Both the position numbers and the translations under genes were made by a program. Of a DNA stretch of 64,000 nt, positions 36,111 to 46,263 are shown piece by piece. Location: assembly GCA_026120035.1 (NCBI GenBank), contig JALRME010000002.1, positions 1,860,001 to 1,924,000 on the forward strand, read 5' to 3'. How positions within the stretch are numbered: position 1 is the first letter of the stretch; each line of letters starts with the position of its first letter. The notes under the pieces are model-generated. The model was given only the letters and a program-made list of their open reading frames with translations. It ran no database searches and was not told the origin of the DNA. Origin of the DNA: Coleophoma eucalyptorum (taxonomy: Eukaryota; Ascomycota; Leotiomycetes; Helotiales; Dermateaceae).

Positions 36111-36822
36111 GAGATATTGTAGCTACAGAGATGAATTTAAAATTGGAGGTGCAAGCTACGCAGCACTGGCATACGCATGCCCAGAAAAATGGTAAATCAA
36201 TACCAGGAAAGGAATTGCATTAGGACGGGCACTTATCGGCGTTGGGGAGACATTGGTTCTCGGGCTATTCTCGATTGGGTAGCATCTACTGCTGGTGTTA
36301 TATAGGGTGGTCCCATCGGTGGTATCACTGCAAGGCAAATTTAGAGGATCTAGCATAAAGTTCTGCCAGGTCTTTCATGATGATTTGTAAATTACGTCGA
36401 TTTGAGCAGCTATGCAGCCAATCGATAGCTGGTGTGTATCTTTAAGTAGAAGGAAGCACGTACCAAGTTTTAAATAAAGGCCTTGGATGCCAACAGCATT
36501 TTGTTTCCGACTACTATACTTTCAATGAACGCATTCGTTGTTGGGCGTTTCAAAGACAATGCTCTGAAAATGCACGTGTCTTGCTAGAATCCCTTCTAGG
36601 CCAGCACACCCAGTCCCTTGTGCTTCCACCCCTTCCAAAATCACAACCTTCAGCTTCTCGGGGCAAGTACCAGCATCCGGAGGAGAGCAAAGCCATACGT
36701 TCTTGTCTTTTTTGAGAGTATAGTGAGCTTTCATCGCCCTGTTCCTCTTTACTGCACCTTTCTATTTGCAAAGCATATTAGAGAGTACTGAGACTCCTAC
36801 TCACTCAAGCTTACCAGAACAG
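36111..36822. other. Intergenic region between the transporter and MER3
   Basis: About 700 bases holding the transporter 3' UTR and the MER3 promoter. The frame upstream of 36823 is open for 19 codons but has no ATG. Nothing else seen. Confidence 0.5.
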
Positions 36823-39800
36823 ATGGGTTATGGAGATAATTCCTGTACTGGTCACTTTTGTGGCAATGCTCCAGACCAAGAAAAACCTGCAAGAATTGCA
36901 AGCAAGTATTTTCGAGATGATGATCCTGCTTTAGGCTTTACCTTTGCCCCAGCAGTACCAAGGCGTTCAGTTCCGTTTACCCCGACACAGCTTGATGACA
37001 ACGGCAAGTCTACTCACCATATGCCCGAGTACCAACTTACTGTACCAGTATCAGCTCGAGTTCAATTCCCATTTGCAGCGCCTCGACAAGTAGTTCCTAC
37101 GATGCCAGAGTATGATGGCTTTGGTAAGTGTAGAACGCCTCTTCTCTGAAGGATAGCCTACTAACTTCCAATTTCCTACGTCCAGGCTATGTTTACCAAG
37201 GTTTGGGCTCTCATCATGTCTTGAATACGAGTACTAGTGATCCGCCACGCTCAATAGTCAGTTGCAGCAATCCTCACCAGATTGGAGTTCACAGCAGTCC
37301 CAATGTCCAGAGTACGCACCACGACATCTTGGCCAATCTCCGTGGCGGTATTCCACTACAACCTTCCGCGAATACAAACACTATGCGACACAACAGCCCG
37401 TTGGGTTATGATATATTAGACACGTCGAGCTTTCCACAAAACAAACCTAGCTCACGCTTATTCCAACGCCTTGACCAGCCCTTGGGTGGTAAACGTTTTA
37501 TCAGACAGGAAAACTTCTTCACCCCTCCATCCTATCAACGTAAGCTATTCCTACCCATTTATAGGTACATGCTAAACACTGCAGCTGGAGAAGATCGCCA
37601 AATGAATGTACCAGGCTATAGTATTCAATCTTCACCTCCTCGTGTGGTCCAGCAAGATTCCCCTTGTCCAGCTGGACGGAAGAGTCTTCAGAGATATGTA
37701 CACCAGCATGACGTCTCTTCATTTCAGGCATCGCCAGAACATATTGTGAAGGATTGTAGATTGCCAGGACTCTCTAGGATCTGGCAAAGCAGCCCTATCT
37801 CTATTGCGAGGAACAATTTGACTACTAAAGCATATCCTTCGAACGATCGAACGATCACTTCGGGATACCTTCCACCTAAAGCACATGGTATTCAACTTAT
37901 AGCTCCACAACAAGCATTATCTGATCGCCAAGTCAAGAACGTCTTCCCTTATGAACTTTTCAATGCTGTCCAATCGAAGTGCTTTGCGCCAGTATATCAG
38001 ACAGATGACAACATTGTCGTGTCTGCACCTACAGGAAGCGGGAAGACCGCTCTTCTCGAGCTAGCAATTTGCAGACTTATTGTGAAGTGCTCCAATTCAG
38101 CGCATTTCAAGATCGTCTATCAGGCACCAATTAAATCTTTGTGTTCCGAGCGTGTGCGAGACTGGACAAAGAAGTTTGAATGCTTTGGTCTTGTTGTCGC
38201 TGAATTGACAGGCGACACTACAGCAAACCAGATGAGCACAGTCCGTAATGCTTCAATCATTGTTACAACCCCAGAAAAATGGGATAGTATCACCCGAAAA
38301 TGGCAAGATCATGTCAAGCTCCTCCAAACGGTCAAGCTTTTTTTGATCGATGAAGTGCACATGTTAAGTGGTCCTCGAGGTGCCACTTTAGAAGCTGTTG
38401 TGTCTCGGATGAAAACGATTGGGGCTAACATACGTTTCATCGCCCTGAGCGCCACCATTCCGAATTCTGATGATATTGCCATTTGGCTGGGCAAGGATCA
38501 CACAGATAAACACCTTCCTGCTCATAGAGAAACATTCGGCGAGGAGTTTAGACCTGTCAAGCTTCAAAAACATGTCTTTGGTTACGAAGGATTAACGAAC
38601 GACTTTGGATTTGACAAGGTTTTGGAAGGTAAGCTCCCAAATTTGATTGCAAAATACACCCACAATAAACCAATCTTAGTCTTCTGCATGACCAAGAAAT
38701 CTTGTGAGAAGGCTGCAGAAATACTTGCAGATTGGTGGACACGATCCAAGGTAGCCCATCGAGCCTGGCCCAGTCCAAAAGAAAGGATTTCAGTCCTGAA
38801 TAAGGAACTCCAAAACTTTGTATCATGTGGTGTTGCATTTCATCATGCAGGACTAGAGCAACGAGATCGTCATGCTGTCGAGGCGGCTTTCCTTCATGGT
38901 AATATCAACGTCATCTGTTGCACGTCCACATTAGCTATGGGTGTTAATCTACCCTGCCATTTGGTTGTCCTAAAAGGCACGGCATGCTTCAAAGACAGCG
39001 GAGTGGCAGAGTATTCTGACTTGGAAGTCATGCAGATGCTGGGGCGGGCCGGTAGACCTCAATTTGATGATAGCGCAGTTGCCATCATCATGACTCGTAG
39101 CAAACAAGCTGAACGTTATAAGAAAATGATTTCTGGACAAGAAATTATTCAAAGCACTTTACATCTCAACCTCGTAGCGCACCTGAACTCGGAGATTGGA
39201 CTTGGTACGGTTCATGATCTTCATACGGCGAAGCAGTGGCTCTGTGGCACGTTTCTAAGTGTCCGCATGAGAAAGAGTCCATCTTACTACAAGATCAGTG
39301 GAATATCACAGGGGCGAAATTCAGATGAAATACTTGAACGTGTTTGCGAGAAAGATATTAAGTTATTACAGGACAACCAGCTTGTAACTGTACATGAACA
39401 CTTTTCTAACACAGAATACGGCTCAGCAATGTCAAGATACATGGTGCCATTCGAGACAATGCTACTGCTGTTGACTGTACCAAGGCGTGCAAAAATAGAA
39501 GAAATTGTAAGTCTACTTAAAATAGCAAGGTTTTTACAAGCTAACTTTTAAAGCTTCAAATCCTTTCCCGGGCACCAGAATTTAAAGATCTGAAAATGAG
39601 GACGAATGAAAGAAAGCGACTACGAGAACTAAACAATTCTCCCCTTCTAAAGTATCCTATCAAAGAGAACGTTTCCACAGTGGCTCACAAAGTCTTTCTT
39701 ATCATTCAAATTCAACTCAGCGGTATTGAGCTTCCCATAGACAATGGCTCTTTTGCATCTGACAAGAGACAATTCATGTTTGACAAAAACTTCATTTTTG

Positions 39801-41831
39801 GCCAAATGCAGCGACTCATTCGTTGCGTAGTAGATTGCAAAGCATATGATTGCGATGCAATTGCAATGAGGAATGCTCTTGATCTTGCCAGGGCCATCTC
39901 CGCTGACTACTGGGAGAGTTCTCCTCTTCAAGTGAGGCAGATCCCACAGGTAGGCCCTGTCGCGATGCAAAAGCTTGCAGATAATAATATTACGTCTGTG
40001 GAACAATTGCTTTGCATGGACTCAGCGCAAGTGGAGCGAGTCATTGGACGCAATCCCCCGTTTGGCTCAAGGATGCTGAAGGTTCTGAGCGGCTTTCCCC
40101 GACTTACCATTCAAGGATCGATAGTGTCAAAATTGAACTCGAAGTCTGGAGATGCCATCAAAGTCAAGGCCATTTCCAAGCTTGGACTTGTCAACGAAAA
40201 AGCCATTTCATGGTTGGGCAGACTACATAGTTTGACTTTCACGGCAGAAACTTCTGATGGCTCTCTTGTGAACTTTTGGCGTGGCAATATCAAAATGCTT
40301 GAAGGTGGTTTGCAACTGGAGTTCATTGCAGAACTGACGCACCCTGAGGACGACATATTGTGTCGTGTTGCCTGCGATGAGATTGTGGGCACTTTGAATT
40401 CTATTGTTATCAAGCATGATATTCCATCATCTGCATTTCCACAACCAAAGCCAAAGAGAATAGCAGTGCCACGAGTGGATAAGGAAAAACAGCGCATTGA
40501 GATAAGAGATGAGTTTGGCGGAGATGATTTCGAGGAAGAGGACTTTCTTGCCTTGATCGACGATAACCATCTGACCCAATCTGACAAGGGAGAGGAATTT
40601 CCGGAAATCGACGAATTCATCAGCCAACCACCACTAAAACGAAAGACACCTACCACTATTGAACCGGTCAGGCAGAAACCTGTTCGAATGCTGAATGGAA
40701 AGTTTCAGTGCAACCATAATTGTCGTGATGGCAAGCCAACGAAGAACGGCAGACTTTGTAAGCATAGATGTTGCCGTGAAGGTGTGGAAAAACCATCAAG
40801 AGTTAGGCCGAGCAAGGTGGGTTCGTTGAATTAAGATAGGCTAAATTTCTATGCTCACCCTCGTGCAGATATTCTCAGATATGGAAATCAAAAGATTCAC
40901 CACTTCAATAGACTCAAGACTTGAAGACAATTCAAAGGCTTTAAAGGGAACCCAGGCCAATGGCAAGCAGAGATTGAACATAGAGGAAGACCTTTTTGAG
41001 AATGAACTGCGCCTCCAAATTCCCTCGCAGAACGATTTCAAACTGAACAAATTTAGTAACAAGAATCAAGAATATGTCGAGCATATTGACCTTGCTCAAG
41101 AACCTGAAGAGAAACCGCATGCTTCGATTGTACCTCAAGACTACCAGAACTTGATTAATCTTCGCACGAATATAGAAATGGACCAATCACTTCGGCGCGT
41201 GAAGAGCAAACCTTATTTCATATACGGTACCGGCAAAAATGTTCATTCTTTCCTTGAGCCGAAGGTAGAGATCCAAGGGAAAGCCAAGGAAATACAATTA
41301 AACATCTTTGCTGGATCAGATGATGACAGTCTGCCGCCTGTTTTTCAGCTAACTCACCACTCCCAGGGTCAAGGAGAAGAACAGGGTCAGTATAGTAAGG
41401 TATATATGGAAGATGATATGGGATATAGTTCGAGATCCATAATTAAAAACAGCTTGCTTGATAACGACATAAATATGGGTGACGATGATGAGTTTGGCGA
41501 CTTTGGCGACTTTGGTGATGGTGTAGAATTGGTTACGGAAGATTTGCCATCGCCAAAATTGCCCACAACCAGTTTTGTTGAAAGTATTGTGGATTTCACG
41601 TTATGCGGCGAGTCACAACTAAGCATGACGAGGTCGCCAGTTCTAACTTCCACCAAGAGGGTGGCAGATGCGAGTTTCCAAAACTCCGAGTCTGAACCAA
41701 AGGTTCGCCGAGTTACAAGACACGAAGCTCTATCTAAACAGATAATCCAGAAGTCTATGCCAGCATGGGTCAGTGAATTTGATCCTGCGTTAGTTGCTGA
41801 ATTGGGAGATCTTGTCGAATTTGAGGATTGA
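36823..41831 (+). CDS. MER3: Meiotic DNA helicase MER3/HFM1
   Basis: Exons 36823-37123, 37186-39506, 39554-40816 and 40869-41831 join in phase to 1615 residues. A further 45-base, in-frame GTAAGC...CTAAAC...CAG segment at 37540-37584 may be an intron, giving 1600. The ~350-residue N-terminal part is disordered. The helicase has SAPTGSGKT (about 38022), DEVHML (about 38349), SATIPN, and GVAFHHAGL to MLGRAGRPQFDD, followed by a winged helix and a Sec63 unit with helix-hairpin-helix residues (QIPQVGPVAMQKL). After it comes a Cys/His cluster (CNHNC...CKHRCC, about 40709-40780) that I associate with fungal Mer3, then an acidic tail. Mer3 unwinds recombination intermediates and, as a ZMM protein, promotes crossovers. 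The intron joining EEI to LQILSRAPEF keeps a conserved motif. Identification is firm; the exact N terminus less so. Confidence 0.92.
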
Positions 41832-42545
41832 GGATGCTGTAGTTCTAATATCTGGCTGGAATTCAGGGCGAAGTAACATCACTTAGACATTGCTATGTAC
41901 TGGCTTGAAACTTTTTGTAGCCACGAGTATACTCTAGTGTTGCTAGCTTAATTCTTGCTTCATATTGACAATGTAATGACATACATTTTACACTTGCATT
42001 ACTAAATTTGATGGGTTGGTGAGTTGGAAACTCCATCTCGTGGCTTTGCACACTGCTCATTTGTGGGATTCTGATATAATAAAACTGCGAGAAAGCAAGC
42101 AAAAGTAACTTATATAGATGCGTAGGCGTGGAAATGGTATAAGGTACAGTAGTTTTTGTAATTTACGAAGTTGTGTAAATTAGCTCTTGTACTGCAATAT
42201 AGTATAGCTAAAATACAACTACGGCCTTCAAAAAAGCTTACTACAATAGCAACGGATCTGCTCATATAGCAGGCTTTTAGTAGATGCCATACTTTCGCAG
42301 CCACGACATTATGTGACACCTGCCTTCTGTTCTGATGTCTACAAGTGGTTTATTTGCCAAATCTCGATTCTGACTGAGGCTGGACCCCTATATGCGCCCA
42401 GACTCTCGTGACTACCCTCTCAGTCCTGCCATGTTCTCAAGAACCGAATAGCTGGGATTGCCAGTTTGTGATCGGGACTTGTGGCACCATGATCACTCGG
42501 GTCCTTGGGTATATGTGATTCAACAAGAATTAAAATCAGGCCATC
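41832..42545. other. Convergent 3' region MER3 / PPIL2
   Basis: About 700 AT-rich bases between two converging genes. Only 3' UTRs expected; nothing else seen. Confidence 0.55.
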
Positions 42546-44380
42546 TTACCAGCTATCGAAATTTCCGAAGCCGCCTGACTTAACTTTCTTCTTCACTGGC
42601 ATATCGTCCATTTCGTCGCTCTCAACCACTTTACCGCTACCGCCGCTAGGCGTTGCAGCTGACTTGAGATACTTGCCGACACCACCAGAGGATTCTGTTT
42701 GCATGACTGTCCCATCTCCGCGAATACGTTTCCCAGTCCACGTAGTCTTATCGTCTTCTGTACCACCTTGTCTCTTAATTTCTGCCTTCTCCTTCTCTGC
42801 CTCGTCCTTCTCTCGCTTTTGTTTCTGGAATTCTTCAAACGGATCCACGAACACAACGATATTCTCCATGACAATCGGGGTTTCGGGTCTATCCGAAGCA
42901 CCGACAGGAACGTTCTCTAGCTTTGAAAGCACATCTAGCCCGCCAACAACTCGTCCAAAAATCGTGTGCTTGCGATCAAGATGCTTAGCCTCGCGATAAG
43001 TTATGAAGAACTGACTTGAATTTGTATTCTTGCCTTTGTTCGCCATACTCACAACACCTCTGCTATCATGAGTCAAAGGTCCATCAAATTCATCCTGGAA
43101 ATTCTTGCCCCAGATACTCGTTCCGCCTTTGCCAGTCCCTGTTGGGTCACCACCTTGAAGCATGAAGTTGCGGATATTTCGGTGGAAGGTGACGCCATTG
43201 TAATATCCTTTTTTGGACAACTGGACAAAATTCCATACTGCTCGCGGTGCTGTCTCGGTTTGGAGCTCAATATTTAATGAGCCGAAATTTGTCTCGATTC
43301 GTGCGTAGCCTTTGATCTTTACTCGTTTCGGTCGGAGCATATATTCCTCGTCCGTAAGAAGTGCTCTCTCACCACTCGTTTCGGGCGTTAATCCCGTGCT
43401 TGTGAAACTCGCTGCTGCCTTTCCAGTCGTATATTGTGCCGCATTGTACGCCACCTTCTTATCCTGGATCATCGATGGCCTTGCAACAGAATTTGCCGTG
43501 CCAGATTTTGCTAAAGACTTGGAGCGATTCACATCTCCGCCCTTTTCTCTTTCCCTCCTAGCCTTTTCAACTGCCTCCTTGGCTCTCAAGACCTTCTCTC
43601 CAACTCGGCCTAAGGCATCAATGTTGACGCTGCCCTTCTGTCGATCCTCTATCTGCTCCTTTGTAAGAACCGTCTCACCCTCCTTGATGAACTTGAACTT
43701 GCTCAAGTCCCGGCTTTCGACGTTCTGCGGATCTTGCAAGGTAATAATATCCGAACGACCAAATTCTCGATCATCTACAAGGTCCAACCACATCTTCGCC
43801 TTGATATTCAACCTCTCCACCGTCTCCCACGCAAAAACATTCGCTTCGTTGCCGTGTCTGATGGCAACAATATGCGTGTTGTCCGTGAAGACCTTAAACG
43901 TCACTGGGTCGACCATCTCGCCCTTTCCATCACCATCCCCACCACCACCATCGTGTGCATCGGTATCGCCGTTGCGCGCAAAGTTCAGCTTGATAAGATC
44001 CTTATCTTTCAGGGGCAGTCCTGTCACCGGGTTCGTGCCATGCTTCGCCAGCCACTGGCTTATGACCTCAACATCAAATATCGTGCCTTCGAGTGTGCAG
44101 ACAGGATTCTTAAAAGGCTGTAGGCTCGCTGCGCAGAAGTTAAATGGCAGGCGCTTGAAATTCGCTCCATTCGGCGCTTTCTGGGAAACATTCGAGCCCG
44201 CGCTGGCGGAATAAGCGTCAGAGGATGACCATTCTGAATGAGTGATCTGGAGCCGTTAGCTATCGTTCTTAAGTGGCGGACTTCGCATGGTACGTACATA
44301 GAGTTTATCCGTCCCTACACACAGTCTTGTATTAGCATATAAACATCCAATGGTGTGGGGGTTGACCTGCCTTTACCCAT
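42546..44380 (-). CDS. PPIL2: PPIL2-type cyclophilin with U-box (Cyp8/Cyp60 family)
   Basis: Model complement(42546-44246, 44298-44314, 44371-44380), 575 residues. The first two coding exons are tiny (10 and 17 bases) and give the family start MGKGTDKLYITHSEWSS. The first intron begins GCAGGT, a GC-AG intron; GT at +4 would break the frame. Residues about 30-90 form a U-box (FKNPVCTLEG.IFD, NPVTGLPL), placing it with E2-dependent ubiquitin ligases. The cyclophilin domain (about 295-460) keeps FHRNIRNFMLQGGDPTGTGKGG and SQFFIT. His stands where cyclophilin A has its cyclosporin-binding Trp (KHLDRKHTIFG), as is usual for divergent nuclear cyclophilins. Human PPIL2 associates with the spliceosome. 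The frame upstream of this ATG is open and linked by a plausible intron to an ATG at 44621 (separate entry). Confidence 0.92.
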
Positions 44381-44621
44381 GGCTGTGGAGTTATGGTAGT
44401 TTTGTCGGGCTGAAGTTGCTCGTGCCCAAGCCTCGCCGACATCGAAGTAAAATCCAGGACTCGCTTCTTCGGTGTTAGCGTTGATCGGATAAGATAAGAT
44501 TTCTCTGAAAGTCTGGGGCTGTTAGCGTTATCTTCGTCGCTAATACGCGATCTAACCTCACCTCGTTTCCCTTTTTTTCAACGGCCTCTCCAATACTAAA
44601 GCTTTTGCAATACGGCAACAT
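44381..44621 (-). CDS. Candidate two-exon in-frame extension upstream of PPIL2
   Basis: On the minus strand an ATG at 44621 opens 20 codons (to 44562) ending at a good donor (GAG|GTGAGG). A 49-base intron (44513-44561) with a CTAAC branch site and CCCCAG acceptor leads, in phase 0, into 44 further open codons (44381-44512) that run straight into the PPIL2 ATG. The extension starts MLPYCKSFSIGEAVEKKG and later reads ASPGFYFDVGEAWARA; its composition looks like normal coding sequence. It could be an alternative N terminus of PPIL2 (639 residues), or, if the GC-AG intron is retained, an ~86-residue separate protein ending ...MLIQDCV. It could also be a 5' UTR that is open by chance. I do not recognise the sequence. 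Confidence 0.35.
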
Positions 44622-45447
44622 AATATATTTCTACGGAATGGTAATTATGGGAACATCTAGCTACTTGTTAGTGGTCGCATAAAGTTCTACTACTTGCGAA
44701 AGTGACCACAACCATGTTTTCTAATCTGGATCCTGCAAAATGTTCCAGGACTCTTCCTCCATAAGCTCCTCAACAGTTGACATGCACTGCCTCCACAGAA
44801 CTCAAGCAAAAGCCATCTATGTAATACTTGAAGTGAATGTGTCGAAGATTTTCTTTTGAGAGGTATTCTCTCTAATTGTCGCTAAAGCCTCGCAATAATT
44901 TCAAAGAATACTGATTCTTTGCTGGCAATGGGGCAGTAGAAGAACTGCATTCAGAAAAGTAGACAATGCGTCTCCTTAGGAATATCTAGAGATAATCATA
45001 TGCCACTAAGATATCAAAGGTTTACTGACAGGATAATAACAAGCCTAAAACCTTGCCTAGAATTGAAAAGAAAGTCTGGATATTGCTGGTCGTAGGATCA
45101 TTAAGATACCAGCAGTGAATGGCTCTTAATACCTTCTTGGCTAAATAAATTAATAGGTCTAATAATCTGAGATTATTTGTTAGTCCCATGCTGCCTTGTG
45201 GCAACTTCCACAGTTCTGCTTTTGTTGATATCGCACAATGTCTCCTTTCTAAAATAATCCTTTCCCATACCAACATATTTCAACCCGATAAAATACCTTC
45301 ACAGGACCCTTTTATCGCTCTCTTTGAAGACATATACGGTAAGTCATTATCATTTCCTTTTTGTATTCCCCTGAATTGACACATATCGTCTATATGCATC
45401 TGGGTTGACCTAGTCGTCATCTGCAGCGCAAGTGCTGCGACGCTGAG

Positions 45448-45610
45448 TATTTGGCTCTCGATCTAAGCCTTGCGACAAGACACGCACAAACCGTCGCGAT
45501 ATAGGCTAAATTACACAATATTTAGCTTTCGATCTACGAATTGTGCGGCTCGACAGGCAAATTTAGTTGAGTATCGGTCAATTGCAAATATTTCGCCTTC
45601 GGGTTATGCG
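45448..45610. repeat. Degenerate direct repeat, three units at ~70-base spacing (TATTT.GC.TTCGATCTA)
   Basis: Related blocks start at about 45448 (TATTTGGCTCTCGATCTAAG), 45519 (TATTTAGCTTTCGATCTACG) and 45589 (TATTTCGCCTTCGGGTTATG), 71 and 70 bases apart. A TATTTCGTCTTC block at 45726 may be a further member. The sequence between the blocks is poorly conserved. Confidence 0.6.
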
Positions 45611-45733
45611 TGCGCACATTCACTTTTCTACACACATCTCCAAATTCACAGTGGAAAGAATATCTCCAACAGCACATCCCGGCTTAAAAATACAAGTTCT
45701 GATACACCGTTAACCTATCATTGACTATTTCGT

Positions 45734-45910
45734 CTTCACTTCTCGCACACAGCCTCCTTCAAATAACATTATCAGTTCCGGGGCGGACTTCGAGCTCGTT
45801 AGATCGAGCTACCTTCACTTCTCAAACTCTTTTCAACATCAACAGTTCCGGGGCGGAATTCAGGCTCATTTGATCTATCCAACTTCACTTCTGAAACTCT
45901 TTTGTTCATG
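45734..45910. repeat. Imperfect tandem repeat, ~70-79-base unit, about 2.5 copies
   Basis: CTTCACTTCT blocks occur at 45734, 45813 and 45883, each of the first two followed by CAGTTCCGGGGCGGA (45773 and 45843, 70 bases apart) and then by a GATCGAGC/GATCTATC-type segment. The array sits 350-530 bases upstream of the Zn2Cys6 gene. Confidence 0.75.
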
Positions 45911-46263
45911 CCATTACTGATACTTCCCTTCTTACACCTAGTTGACCTCTGTAGGTTGTCGCACATCTTATCAGTATCAATTGGTAAGTTCGATATAGTG
46001 CATTATAGCTCTTGAATATCTTTGATAATAGAGCGTTTTACCCTTTAGATTGATATTGACTCGTAACAGACTTGAAAAGAGATCTAACTGACTATTCTCT
46101 TCTTACTGGTAAGAAAGAATTACCTCGATCCAGTAAGTCCAGCCACGCTTTCTCAGCGCGATGACATCGTCGCACATTCACTCAGCGCACTCAGCGCAAC
46201 CCATAGCTGTCTGGACAATAGTTGACTGAGCCACAGCGCCGAGAAATTTGACAAGCCGCGATT

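Larger units (their letters stand above)
44622..46263. other. Divergent promoter region PPIL2 / Zn2Cys6 gene, with degenerate repeats
   Basis: About 1.6 kb. The half near PPIL2 is AT-rich; the half near 46263 holds two families of ~70-base-period repeats (listed separately). GT...AG pairs around 45980-46055 (TTG|GTAAGT to CTTTAG) could mark a 5' UTR intron of the Zn2Cys6 gene. No other coding gene recognised. Confidence 0.55.

Noticed and set aside
43312..44214. 300-codon plus-strand ORF
   Set aside because: It is the complement of the PPIL2 coding sequence, which has clear cyclophilin and U-box motifs; the plus-strand product has none.
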